Below are positions 34,195-42,310 of a stretch of DNA of 64,000 nucleotides, piece by piece. Each line of letters opens with the position of its first letter. The first letter of the stretch is position 1. The translations under genes were made by a program, and so were the position numbers. This DNA is from Paraburkholderia hiiakae (lineage in GTDB: Bacteria; Pseudomonadota; Gammaproteobacteria; Burkholderiales; Burkholderiaceae), in assembly GCF_904848665.1 (NCBI RefSeq), contig NZ_CAJHCQ010000032.1, forward strand, positions 1 through 64,000, given 5' to 3'. Under the pieces are notes generated by a model. The model had not been told where the DNA came from. It ran no database searches and saw only the letters and a program-made list of their open reading frames with translations.

Positions 34195-34539
34195 ATGAGA
34201 TCCCGCTCTGTCCCGACCCAGGGTGAACGCCTTTACGTTCTCGATGCGAAGAACAGGCCTGTCGAGGTGTTCGACCGCAGCGAGTGGTCGCGCTGGATGG
34301 CCGGGAACGAATTGATCTTTCGCCGCACGCTGCTCGAAGCGTCCGGCGTGACGGTCACGACGCGCTTTCGCGGTGTGGCCGACGCGAAGACTGGGGAACC
34401 CGCGCTCTTCGTGACGCGAATCGCAGGAATGGAAGTGCGGGATGACAACGAGAGCTATGGTGCAAGCACGCTCGATGAGGCGCTCGAGTGGCACGAACGC
34501 ATCGTGCAAAAGATCCTCAAGATGCTGACCGGACGGTGA
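34195..34539 (+). CDS. hypothetical protein
   Basis: A 114-residue soluble protein with no signal peptide. The sequence has a regular charged pattern (RLYVLDAKNRPVEVFDRSEW, then HERIVQKILKMLTGR) consistent with a small globular protein. No domain is recognised. It stands alone after the yfi operon. Confidence 0.6.
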   Translation: MRSRSVPTQGERLYVLDAKNRPVEVFDRSEWSRWMAGNELIFRRTLLEASGVTVTTRFRGVADAKTGEPALFVTRIAGMEVRDDNESYGASTLDEALEWHERIVQKILKMLTGR

Positions 34540-34684
34540 CCGGTGATCTCGTCCCAGCTGTCCGCGTGGCCGAGATCGTTGATTTGATCTTCACGGGGCT
34601 GTCGATCGGCACGCTGTTCGTCGTGCCGCGGACCATCATCGGGACAGGGATCATCCGGAGCAGACCTGAGCGACTGAAGAGATT

Positions 34685-34849
34685 TCAGGACTTTCTGGAT
34701 GTTTTCGCCACAAACGGTGTGGGTGTGTGTTGAACCTTCTCGCTTCCGCATTTCGGGCAAGGCGGATGAGCGGATTCATGTTCAGCAAGATGCTCGGCAT
34801 GCTCGAACATCTCACCGCACTGCTCGCACCTGTACTGGTATGTCGGCAT
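34685..34849 (-). CDS. FmdB-type zinc-ribbon protein
   Basis: A 54-residue protein starts MPTYQYRCEQCGEMFE and contains a second pair CPKCG, giving the CxxC...CxxC zinc ribbon of the FmdB/regulatory putative family. It is short but complete, with start and stop in good context. Such genes sit near stress or methylamine/formamide genes in some bacteria; here it lies in a region of small genes. Role unknown. Confidence 0.75.
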   Translation of the reverse strand: MPTYQYRCEQCGEMFEHAEHLAEHESAHPPCPKCGSEKVQHTPTPFVAKTSRKS

Positions 34850-34971
34850 GGTATGCCTCTAACGAGAATCCCGCACGTCGTGCTGGCAAGAGAAACTGTC
34901 TACGACGCCGGCGATAAACCATTCTAGTGCTGGAAATGGGTGCGCTCTTCGGTGTCAGCCCACGCCGCCAG

Positions 34972-35127
34972 CTAGTGCTTGCGATGCATCCAGTTCATAT
35001 GGTGTGCGTCGAGCCACTGGTTCAGGCTCTCTCCCGGGTGATCGCGCCTGTAGCGACGTGACAGGGTCATGGCAATGACAACGAGAACCACAAGGCCAAC
35101 CCAAAAACTGATCATTGACTGAGTCAT
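34972..35127 (-). CDS. small single-helix membrane protein
   Basis: A 51-residue protein with one hydrophobic helix (ISFWVGLVVLVVIAM, residues about 6-20) followed by a basic, histidine-rich tail (LSRRYRRDHPGESLNQWLDA). AAGGAGG precedes the ATG at 35127 with ideal spacing, which strongly supports translation. No family is recognised. Confidence 0.65.
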   Translation of the reverse strand: MTQSMISFWVGLVVLVVIAMTLSRRYRRDHPGESLNQWLDAHHMNWMHRKH

Positions 35128-35365
35128 GGCAGCCTCCTTCGGGAATGCGACCATGCTTGAATTCTAGTGCCGAGGCGGCGAAATTCGCACTGAAAGTTTT
35201 CGCGGCGATCATTTCCAACCAGCGCGCGCAGCAGGGATCACGTCCCCGGGAACGCGTGGTATGTCGATTCCCATTGCCTAAAATGAAGTGTTGCGGGCGG
35301 CAGGGGCACCGGGGCCGTACCGCGCGCGGCGCTCCCGAACGTCGACTCGTTACGGGGGAACCGTG

Positions 35366-35437
35366 ATGGCGATTTATGTAGTGCTTGCACAATTCGCCGA
35401 TCAGGGCATCGGCGCGATCATCGGCAAGCTGCCTTGA
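35366..35437 (+). pseudogene. truncated GYD-domain remnant
   Basis: The frame encodes 23 residues beginning MAIYVVLAQFADQGIG, which resembles the first strand and helix of GYD-domain proteins, and then stops. A ribosome-binding site-like GGGGGAA lies before the ATG. Full-length GYD proteins have about 95 residues, so this is probably a broken gene. Confidence 0.5.
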
Positions 35438-35520
35438 TCGGTGACCTGCCGACCGCGTAACTCATGTTCCCCGCCGCGCGGCGCGGGCGACGCTTCCGGT
35501 TTTTTTCCATAGGAGGTCAA

Positions 35521-35724
35521 ATGAACACCAAGGACAAAGGCAACATGCGTGCATTCGTGCAGACCGCCGAACAGATTGGCGGCTGGGTGTGGGTTATTTC
35601 GCTCGTCGACTTCGATGCACGCGAAGTGCGGCGCTCGCTCGTAGCCGAAGAACCTTTCGCCACGGAGCGCGCGGCGAAAGACGCAGGCTACGCTCGTCTC
35701 GAAGCGCTCGCACACGATCAGTAG
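35521..35724 (+). CDS. small hypothetical protein
   Basis: A 67-residue protein starts at the ATG at 35521 with an excellent TAGGAGGTCAA ribosome-binding site. It has the pattern GGWVWVISLVDFDAREVRRS followed by FATERAAKDAGYARLEAL, a beta-hairpin-helix arrangement. No known domain is recognised. It may be co-transcribed with the short frame at 35744. Confidence 0.65.
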   Translation: MNTKDKGNMRAFVQTAEQIGGWVWVISLVDFDAREVRRSLVAEEPFATERAAKDAGYARLEALAHDQ

Positions 35725-35743
35725 CCGCGCAGGGAGAGTCGCC

Positions 35744-35920
35744 ATGTCCAGTCCGCAAGGTGCATCGGCGTTCGATGTAGCTGTCGACGCCGGCAGTTTT
35801 CGGAGGCTTCTCAGGCCGGATCCAACGATTGCGTTCATCGATCCTGTGAGCGAAACGCCCACGCTCTCGATGATCTGCGTCGCGTCGCGAAGACCCCCAC
35901 TGCGGGGATGGCGAGAATGA
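35744..35920 (+). CDS. possible small protein
   Basis: A 58-residue frame begins 19 bases after the previous gene with GGGAGAG before its ATG. The sequence (MSSPQGASAFDVAVDAGSFR...) has no family match and ends in an arginine-rich tail. Only the ribosome-binding site and spacing support it. It may be a degraded gene. Confidence 0.3.
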   Translation: MSSPQGASAFDVAVDAGSFRRLLRPDPTIAFIDPVSETPTLSMICVASRRPPLRGWRE

Positions 35921-36055
35921 CGAGCACCAGAATCGCAGTTGTAGGATGCGCGGTGGCGATCGCGGACAGCGGAACGGCCGTTCGTCCCCTCCGCGTACTG
36001 CGTGCCCGTCGTGAACATCGACGCTCACATCGACGCGCTTGACAACATGGTGACC

Positions 36056-36121
36056 TGCGGCGGCCAGGCCAAAGGGAGGCGCTTCAACGCGATCGCGCCG
36101 GGCTAGGTGAATACCGGGCTG
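36056..36121 (+). pseudogene. short-chain dehydrogenase remnant
   Basis: One frame reads AKGRRFNAIAPG, a stop codon, then VNTGLVEH. This is the conserved IRVNAVAPGPVNTPL segment of glucose/ribitol dehydrogenase-type SDRs interrupted by TAG. No other part of the gene is recognisable nearby, so only a fragment survives. The flanking 35921-36055 and 36122-36259 hold no gene that I can identify. Confidence 0.5.
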
Positions 36122-36259
36122 GTAGAACACCTGTGGCAGCGCGTGCTGGCTGGCATACCTCCAATATCGGCAAACCATTCGCCGTGATATAGCCGCGCGC
36201 CCGCTTTTGCGGGATCATCCGGCCCTCCAGGCTGCGGGATCTCACGCAATTCACTATCC

Positions 36260-36682
36260 ATGGAAAATGGCCTTCTACTTTTTCCGGTCGCGGCGCTGCA
36301 TGTCGAGGCGACCGGCGAGCCGCTGTGGTTTCGCCGGGCGCCCAACTCGCACGCGGCGGTCGTTTCCGACTTCGGGGACGTTCCCGACGTGCTCATGCGT
36401 CTGCCCGAATGCTGGTGCGTCGTCCCCGGCGCCCAGCTCGAAGGGTTGCACGACGACGAGGACATTGCCGCCGCCGACCCGCGCTTCAACGGCGCGCTCC
36501 CCGATCATCACTTCGCGGTAATCCGACACACCGACCGTCGCCTCAACGTCGCGCTATTGCTGATCAACGCCGCGGAAGCGGTGCTCTTGCCCACGCGCAT
36601 TTACGGCGCGCGCGGGCCGTTCGAAGTCTGTGTGCCAGGCGTCGAAGCGGCCCTCGTCGAAGCCGCCGGTCAAGGTGTCTGA
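36260..36682 (+). CDS. hypothetical protein
   Basis: A 140-residue acidic soluble protein starting MENGLLLFPVAALHVEATG. It has no signal peptide or membrane segment and no domain that I recognise. The coding pattern (third-position GC bias) looks genuine. It stands alone before the amine dehydrogenase operon. Confidence 0.55.
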   Translation: MENGLLLFPVAALHVEATGEPLWFRRAPNSHAAVVSDFGDVPDVLMRLPECWCVVPGAQLEGLHDDEDIAAADPRFNGALPDHHFAVIRHTDRRLNVALLLINAAEAVLLPTRIYGARGPFEVCVPGVEAALVEAAGQGV

Positions 36683-36757
36683 CCGCCCCGGCGCGCCTAC
36701 GGGTGATCCCTGCTAGGCAGCGCAGCGGGAACATGCGCCCCGCCGTTTTGTAAGCAC

Positions 36758-36808
36758 ATTATTGGTTTCGCAAGGCATACGTAATAATTTTGCCGATCGT
36801 TTGCCGAT
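36758..36808. promoter_or_regulatory. candidate activator site before the amine dehydrogenase operon
   Basis: The 199-base gap before aauB is AT-rich. It holds two direct copies of TTTGCCGAT at 36789-36797 and 36800-36808, an 11-base period that puts them on the same helix face as AraC-family half-sites. ATTATT (36758-36763) and AATAAT (36783-36788) add an inverted repeat just upstream. The AraC gene at the far end of the cluster is a natural candidate to bind here. Confidence 0.5.
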
Positions 36809-36881
36809 TTGGGAGCTGTTTCAAAAACTGACTAAAGCTAATTTTCCGCAAGGCCAAAACGAATGTACTTGCGGAGAAAAG

Positions 36882-38039
36882 ATGCTACGAAATTGGAGAC
36901 GAGCGCTGCTGATGGCGGGCGGTGCCGCGATAGCCGCTCACGCGGCCCACGTCCTCGCAACCGAGAAGGCCGAGGACCTGACGATCGCGAAGATGCCGGC
37001 GTTCAGCCCGCACCAGGTGTACGTGGTGGACGTCAACTTCAGCTCGATGACGGACGCGCGCGCCTATGTCCTCGACGCCGACACGAACCGCTTCCTTGGG
37101 CAGATCGACGCCGGCTTCGCGCCGGGTTTCGCGATCAGTCCCGATCACAAGACGAGCTACGTCGCCACCACGTACTTTGCGCGCGGCTCGCACGGCGCAC
37201 GTACCGATGTCGTCGAAGCGACGGACAACACGACGCTGCAAATCACGGGCGAAGTCGTGATCCCGCCGAAGCACGCGCAAAGCGTACCGTCGCCGTATAA
37301 CACGGCGCTTTCGAAAGACGGCAAGTGGCTCTACGTCGCGAACATCACGCCCGCCACGTCGGTCACCGTGGTCAACACGGCCACGCACCAGGTCGCCTCG
37401 GAAGTCGATACGGACGGCTGCGTGCTCGCCTATCCGTCGGGCAGCGACCGCTTCACGTCGCTGTGCGAAAGCGGCAAGGCGCTGACTGTCGTGCTCGGCG
37501 CGAACGGCAAGGAAAAGAGCCGCAAATTGTCGGATCCGTTCATCGATGTCGCAAAAGATCCGGCATTCGTGAACGCGTCGCGCAGCGGCAATACGTACTG
37601 GTTCGCGACGTTCAATGGCAACGTGCGCAGCGCTGATTTCAGCGGTCCGGCGCCCGTGTTCGGCACGCCATGGCCGCTCGTGACGCCCGATGAGGCGAAG
37701 GCCGGCTGGCGTCCCGGCGGCCTGCAGCAAACCGCGCTGCACGTGCCGACGCAGCGTCTTTTCGTGGCGATGCACCAGGGCGCAGAGGGCTCGCACAAGG
37801 ACCCGGCAAGCGAAGTCTGGGTGTTCGACCTGAAGACGCACAAGCGCATTGCGCGCTGGAAGCTCGCGGACCAGAAGATCGATCCGCTGCTCTCGATCCA
37901 GGTGAGCGAAGACGCGCATCCGCTCTTTTACGGCATCACGACGACCTCCGACGTGGTCGTTGCCGACGCGGCAACTGGCAAGCTGAAGCACGTTCACAAG
38001 CAGATCGGCGCGACGTCGTCGCTGCTGGTCAATCCGTGA
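36882..38039 (+). CDS. aauB: aromatic amine dehydrogenase, large (alpha) subunit
   Basis: This 385-residue periplasmic protein is the seven-bladed propeller subunit of a quinoprotein amine dehydrogenase. After a signal peptide (LLMAGGAAIAAHAAHVLA) come family segments such as QVYVVDVNFSSMTDARAYVL, GFAISPDHKTSYVATTYFAR and the closing ISVQ-like strand with VVVADAATGKLKH. The ATG at 36882 is preceded by GGAG; an earlier in-frame start at 36762 would add sequence unlike the family. It is first in a long colinear gene set and is followed by the MauE, MauD and small-subunit genes, the order known for the aau and mau operons. Confidence 0.9.
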   Translation: MLRNWRRALLMAGGAAIAAHAAHVLATEKAEDLTIAKMPAFSPHQVYVVDVNFSSMTDARAYVLDADTNRFLGQIDAGFAPGFAISPDHKTSYVATTYFARGSHGARTDVVEATDNTTLQITGEVVIPPKHAQSVPSPYNTALSKDGKWLYVANITPATSVTVVNTATHQVASEVDTDGCVLAYPSGSDRFTSLCESGKALTVVLGANGKEKSRKLSDPFIDVAKDPAFVNASRSGNTYWFATFNGNVRSADFSGPAPVFGTPWPLVTPDEAKAGWRPGGLQQTALHVPTQRLFVAMHQGAEGSHKDPASEVWVFDLKTHKRIARWKLADQKIDPLLSIQVSEDAHPLFYGITTTSDVVVADAATGKLKHVHKQIGATSSLLVNP

Positions 38040-38052
38040 CGAGGCGCGAATC

Positions 38053-38619
38053 ATGATTTCAAGTCTCGTTATCGATCCGGTCGTCTCGACTGTTGCGCTT
38101 GCAACCACATCGATCATCACCCTGACGCTCGCGCTGCCAAAGTTGACGCGCCACTCCGAATTGCGGCAAGCCGTGGCGGGCTTTCAGTTGCTGCCGCACG
38201 CGTTCGTCACGCCGTTCGCGTTCGCGTTGCCGATCGTCGAAGTAGCCGCCACGCTCGCGTGCCTCGTGCCCGCCACGCGCAGCCTGGGCGCCGCGGCGCT
38301 CGCCGCGCTCTTCGTGCTGTTTGCGTTCGCGCTCGGCATCAACGTGGCGCGCGGGCGTACCGATTTCGACTGTGGCTGCAATGGCTTTCGCCAGACGGGC
38401 GGTCCCGCCGCTCACTCGATCGGATGGGCGCACGTGGCGCGGGTGCTGCTGCTCGCCGCACTGGCCGTGCTCACAGGCGTGCCGCAAAGCGCGCGCGCGG
38501 TCGTCTGGTTCGACTACTTGAGCGTGCTGGGCGCGACGCTCTTCGCCGTTGCCGCATTTTTTACCCTGGACGTGCTGCTCGCCAACCGTCCGAAGTTGAA
38601 TCACCTGAGGAACTCGTAA
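38053..38619 (+). CDS. mauE: MauE/DoxX-type membrane protein for amine dehydrogenase maturation
   Basis: This 188-residue membrane protein has four to five helices and the family segment DFDCGCNGFRQTGG with a CGC pair near the middle. MauE is needed, with MauD, for correct disulfide formation in the small subunit. It starts 13 bases after aauB and its stop overlaps the start of mauD (TAATG). Confidence 0.9.
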   Translation: MISSLVIDPVVSTVALATTSIITLTLALPKLTRHSELRQAVAGFQLLPHAFVTPFAFALPIVEVAATLACLVPATRSLGAAALAALFVLFAFALGINVARGRTDFDCGCNGFRQTGGPAAHSIGWAHVARVLLLAALAVLTGVPQSARAVVWFDYLSVLGATLFAVAAFFTLDVLLANRPKLNHLRNS

Positions 38620-39245
38620 TGGAAAACGCACTGTTGATCTCTAACGCTCTGTTGTGGGCCGGTGTGCTCGCGCTCGGCGCCATCTCGCTCGCATTGGTAC
38701 GCCAGATCGGCATTCTGTACGAAAGAATGATGCCCGTCGGCGCGCTGATGATCGACAAGGGACCGGCGGTCGGCACGGTGGGCCCGTCGTTCGAGTTGGG
38801 CGCGCTCGACGGCCGTCAGGTCAAGGTGGGCGGAATCTCGGCCGCGGGCCGCAGCACGCTCGTGTTCTTCCTCTCGCCGAGCTGCCCGGTGTGCAAGAAG
38901 CTGCTGCCGCTGCTGCCGTCGATCCAGGCGCGCGAAACGGCCACCGACATCGTGCTCGCAAGCGATGGCGACACCACGGAACATGCGGCCTTCTACAAGA
39001 AGCTCGGCCTGAGCCAGTTCCCCTATGTGCTCTCGCAGGAGCTGGGCATGGCCTACCAGATCGGCAAGCTGCCCTATGCACTCCTGATCGACGAGTCGGG
39101 CAAGATCCGCGCGAAAGGTCTGGTGAATTCGCGTGAGCACCTCGAAAGCCTCTTCGAAGCGAAAGAGCGCGGGGTGGCGTCGCTGCAGGAGTTCGTCCAC
39201 GGGGATCACGCGGGTCATGCGCATCACGCGGAGCAGCACGCCTGA
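38619..39245 (+). CDS. mauD: MauD, thioredoxin-like disulfide maturation protein
   Basis: This 208-residue membrane-anchored protein has an N-terminal helix (about residues 7-27) and a thioredoxin-like domain with the active site SPSCPVCKK (Cys89, Cys92). It ends with a histidine-rich tail. MauD assists formation of the several disulfides of the small subunit. It overlaps mauE by one base and precedes the small-subunit gene by 45 bases. Confidence 0.92.
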   Translation: MENALLISNALLWAGVLALGAISLALVRQIGILYERMMPVGALMIDKGPAVGTVGPSFELGALDGRQVKVGGISAAGRSTLVFFLSPSCPVCKKLLPLLPSIQARETATDIVLASDGDTTEHAAFYKKLGLSQFPYVLSQELGMAYQIGKLPYALLIDESGKIRAKGLVNSREHLESLFEAKERGVASLQEFVHGDHAGHAHHAEQHA

Positions 39246-39290
39246 GCACGTCATCAAAGAACAGAACGACAGGACTACAGGACGAAAAGC

Positions 39291-39830
39291 ATGAAATGGT
39301 TCGACAACTTCTTCGAGCTGAGGGCGCGCACCGTCGCGCAGCGCAGCTCGCGGCGCAGCGCCATGGCGACGCTTGGCCGTGCGCTGGTCGGCTCGGCGCT
39401 CGTGCCGCTCTTGCCGGTGGATCGCACCTTCGCGGCGGAGAACGCGGCAGCTGCAAGCGGCGCAAGCGCGCCGGCCGCGGGCAAAAACGATGATCCCTAT
39501 AGCTGCGATTACTGGCGCTACTGCGCGATCGACGGCTGGCTGTGCAGTTGCTGCGGCGGCACGTCGAGCAGTTGCCCGCCCGGCACGTCGCCTTCGCCGA
39601 TCACGTGGATCGGCACCTGCCGCAATCCGCACGACAACACCGACTACATCGTGTCGTACAACGACTGCTGCGGAAAAACGTCGTGCGGGCGCTGCTTCTG
39701 CAACCGCAACGAGCGCGAGAAGCCGCTCTACAAGCTCTCGTTGGACAACGACATCAACTGGTGCATGGCAAGCGGAAACGCGAACTATCACTGCTCTGTA
39801 TCCGCCTTGCTTGGAGTGGCGCAGCAATGA
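39291..39830 (+). CDS. aauA: aromatic amine dehydrogenase, small (beta) subunit with TTQ cofactor
   Basis: This 179-residue protein carries the tryptophan tryptophylquinone cofactor. A twin-arginine-type signal (SSRRSAMATLGRALVG) is present. The cofactor tryptophans are Trp106 (SPITWIGTC) and Trp157 (NDINWCMAS), 51 residues apart as in known enzymes, and the catalytic base is Asp125 (YNDCCGKTSC), 19 after the first Trp. Fourteen cysteines are available for disulfides. CPPGTSPSPI, NPHD and GKTSCGRC make it closer to the aromatic amine type than to methylamine dehydrogenase. The threonine that follows the last Cys in those enzymes is Ser169 here. Confidence 0.92.
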   Translation: MKWFDNFFELRARTVAQRSSRRSAMATLGRALVGSALVPLLPVDRTFAAENAAAASGASAPAAGKNDDPYSCDYWRYCAIDGWLCSCCGGTSSSCPPGTSPSPITWIGTCRNPHDNTDYIVSYNDCCGKTSCGRCFCNRNEREKPLYKLSLDNDINWCMASGNANYHCSVSALLGVAQQ

Positions 39831-40333
39831 CATCGACGATTTCCAACCGGCGCTTCGCGAAGTGGGCCATGACGATGTGCGCGGCGGGCGCCGCGCTGAT
39901 TGCGGGCGACGCGTTTGCGCAGAACGTGCAGTTTGCGCCGGGCAAGGCGTTCTTCGACACGAAGTGCGCCGTGTGCCACCAGGCGGGCGGCAGGGGGCAG
40001 GATGGTCTCGCGCCGCCGCTCACCGAACTGCCGGGCCGCTACGCCGCGAATGGCGAAGGGCGCAAGCAGCTCGGCCTCACGGTGCTCAACGGCATGTTCG
40101 GCCAGATCGCGATCAAGGACAAGACCTACAACTTCAAGATGCCGAGCTTCCGGATCGAATCAGACGAGGATCTCGCGAGCGTGCTCAATTACCTCGTGTT
40201 CGACGCGAATTCGAAGCACGCGGGCGCGAAACCGTTCACGGCGGCTGAAGTGAAGGCGCTGCGTGTGACGCAGATGGACGGCGCGCAGGTGCGCGAGCAT
40301 CGCGAAGCCACGCTCAAGAGCCTCGGGCTATGA
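39827..40333 (+). CDS. periplasmic c-type cytochrome
   Basis: This 168-residue protein has a signal peptide ending AFA-Q (about residue 31), a haem site CAVCH at 47-51, and a likely axial methionine at KMPSF (Met105). It is a mono-haem class I cytochrome. Its start overlaps the small-subunit stop (ATGA), so it is the probable electron acceptor or a maturation partner for the amine dehydrogenase. Confidence 0.9.
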   Translation: MTSTISNRRFAKWAMTMCAAGAALIAGDAFAQNVQFAPGKAFFDTKCAVCHQAGGRGQDGLAPPLTELPGRYAANGEGRKQLGLTVLNGMFGQIAIKDKTYNFKMPSFRIESDEDLASVLNYLVFDANSKHAGAKPFTAAEVKALRVTQMDGAQVREHREATLKSLGL

Positions 40334-40794
40334 AGGCGAGGCATGCGCGTGTGTGGCTTGCCGCATGTGCATTCGCGCTCGGCGCGAGCGCGCATGCGCA
40401 GGAGCGCGGCTACGACGCGGCCTCTGCGCGCGAGGCGTGGACGCTCAACTGCATGGGCTGCCATACGGGCGACGCGCATGCCATTCCGGGCAAGGTGCCG
40501 CCGCTCTCCAACGAGCTCGGGCATTTCGTGCGCTTGCCTGAGGGGCGCGAGTTCGTGATGCGCGTGCCAGGTGCGTCGAATTCCTCGCTGAGCGACGCGG
40601 AGCTCGCAAACGTTTTGAACTGGCTGATCGATACGAAGAACGCGGACACGCGGCCCGCAGATTTCAGGCCTTATACCGCGCAGGAAATCGCAGCACGGCG
40701 CAGGCCGGCGCTCACCGACGTCGCGAAGCATCGCGCGGCGCTGGTTGAGCGTATGCACAAAAGCGGCGACACAGCCGTAGCTGAACAGTACTAA
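40330..40794 (+). CDS. second periplasmic c-type cytochrome
   Basis: This 154-residue cytochrome has a signal peptide ending AHA-QERG and the haem motif CMGCH at 41-45. It begins with a 4-base overlap with the preceding cytochrome gene. The axial ligand is not obvious. With its neighbour it could form the electron path from the amine dehydrogenase to the respiratory chain, replacing the azurin or amicyanin used elsewhere. Confidence 0.88.
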   Translation: MKARHARVWLAACAFALGASAHAQERGYDAASAREAWTLNCMGCHTGDAHAIPGKVPPLSNELGHFVRLPEGREFVMRVPGASNSSLSDAELANVLNWLIDTKNADTRPADFRPYTAQEIAARRRPALTDVAKHRAALVERMHKSGDTAVAEQY

Positions 40795-40859
40795 CGAAAG
40801 GCAAGAGCGGGCCGCAACGCGGCGGCCGTGCGATTCAACAGGTATTGGAGATCGAGACG

Positions 40860-42221
40860 ATGAAAGGCAAGACGCAGATGGGAGCGATGTGTTCGGCCGC
40901 CGTGCTGGCGGCAGTACTGAGCACGCTCGCGGGTGGGGCGCTGGCGGATACGGCCGGCATGGAGAAAGGCGCGAGCGCAGATGGCCGGATTCCGGCCTAT
41001 GCCGGTCCGCAAGCCGCGCCGGCCGACTGGTCGTATGGCAAGGTGCGCGGCGATTACTGGAAGCACAAGGGCGAGAAGCCGCTCTTCTCGATCGACGCGA
41101 GCAACGTCGACAAATACGCGGACAACCTCACGCCCGGCCAGGTGCAGCTCATCAAGCAGAAGAAGGGCTATCGCATGGACGTGTATCCGACGCACCGCGA
41201 ATGCGGCGCGCCTGATTTCGTGCAGGCCAACACGGCGCTCAACGCGACCCAGGCGAAGATGGATTCGTCAGGCGAGGGGCTGCAGAGCGCGAACCTGCCC
41301 GGCATGCCGTTCCCTGCGCCGAAAACGGGCGCCGAAGCGATGTGGGATCACCTCGCGCGCTATCGCGGCATCGGCGCGGAGTGGCAAAAGGCGGTGACGG
41401 CGGCGTCGCCGCGGCCGGGCAGCACGGACTGGATCAAGGCCGAATCGAAGCAGACGCTTTACTTCCCGTGGGGCAAGAAGGGCACTGCCACGCCGCAGCA
41501 GGCCGGCATGCTCTACGCGATCTACTTCGCCTATGAAACGCCCGCCGCGCTCGCGGGACAGGGTCTCGTGCAACGCGACTACTTCGACAAGGCGAGCGAC
41601 ACGTTCTACTACTTCACGGGTCAGCGCCGCGTGCGCCGCATGCCGGCGTATTCGTACGACGCGCCGCAGATCGGCTTCGAGAACCAGTATACGGTCGATG
41701 AACCGTGGCTCTTCAACGGCCAACTCGACCGCTTCAACTGGAAGCTGGTCGGCAAGAAGGAAATCTATATTCCGTACGACGACTTCGGCATGTTCAACTT
41801 CAAGGCGAAGTTCGACGACGTCTTCAAGCCGGACGCCGTCAGCCCCGAAGCGCGCCGCTACGAACTGCACCGCGTCTACGTCGTCGAGGCGACGCTGAAG
41901 TCCGGTGTGCGCCATGTCGCGACAAAGAAAGTCTTCTACATCGACGAAGACAGCGGCCTTGCGGTGGCGGGCGAAGACTACGATGCCCAGGGCAAGCTCT
42001 GGAAGGTCAAGGAGGCGTATCCGATTCCGGTGTACGAGCTGCACGGCGCCTGTGACGTCGAGCCGTTCGCGCAGTACGACCTCAACAATGGCCGTTACGT
42101 GACCGACCAGTCGACCATCGGTACGGACACCGACATCCGCTGGTACGAAGACTCGAGCGATGCGCGCTTCAAGGACGACTTCTATTCGTCCGAAAACCTG
42201 CGCGCCGTGAGCGAGCGATAA
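40860..42221 (+). CDS. DUF1329 exported protein
   Basis: This 453-residue protein has a signal peptide (MGAMCSAAVLAAVLSTLAGGALA) and the DUF1329 fold, a LolA-like beta structure. Family segments include QRRVRRMPAYSYDAPQIGF and RYELHRVYVVEATLKSGVRH. In many proteobacteria it is encoded with a DUF1302 outer-membrane protein and an RND protein, as here, in clusters for hydrophobic or aromatic compounds. It starts 66 bases after the cytochrome gene. Confidence 0.9.
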   Translation: MKGKTQMGAMCSAAVLAAVLSTLAGGALADTAGMEKGASADGRIPAYAGPQAAPADWSYGKVRGDYWKHKGEKPLFSIDASNVDKYADNLTPGQVQLIKQKKGYRMDVYPTHRECGAPDFVQANTALNATQAKMDSSGEGLQSANLPGMPFPAPKTGAEAMWDHLARYRGIGAEWQKAVTAASPRPGSTDWIKAESKQTLYFPWGKKGTATPQQAGMLYAIYFAYETPAALAGQGLVQRDYFDKASDTFYYFTGQRRVRRMPAYSYDAPQIGFENQYTVDEPWLFNGQLDRFNWKLVGKKEIYIPYDDFGMFNFKAKFDDVFKPDAVSPEARRYELHRVYVVEATLKSGVRHVATKKVFYIDEDSGLAVAGEDYDAQGKLWKVKEAYPIPVYELHGACDVEPFAQYDLNNGRYVTDQSTIGTDTDIRWYEDSSDARFKDDFYSSENLRAVSER

Positions 42222-42235
42222 CGTAGCGTCCGGTA

Positions 42236-42269
42236 GTGGCGGCGCGCGCGCGGGGACGTGCGCCGCCAC
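42236..42269 (+). repeat. perfect 10-base hairpin in the operon
   Basis: GTGGCGGCGC and GCGCCGCCAC flank a 14-base loop between the DUF1329 and DUF1302 genes. No T-run follows. It probably acts as an mRNA stabiliser or processing site. Confidence 0.5.
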
Positions 42270-42310
42270 CCTTCATATTCGACCTGGAAGAAAGCAGGCA
42301 GGGGAAAAGC

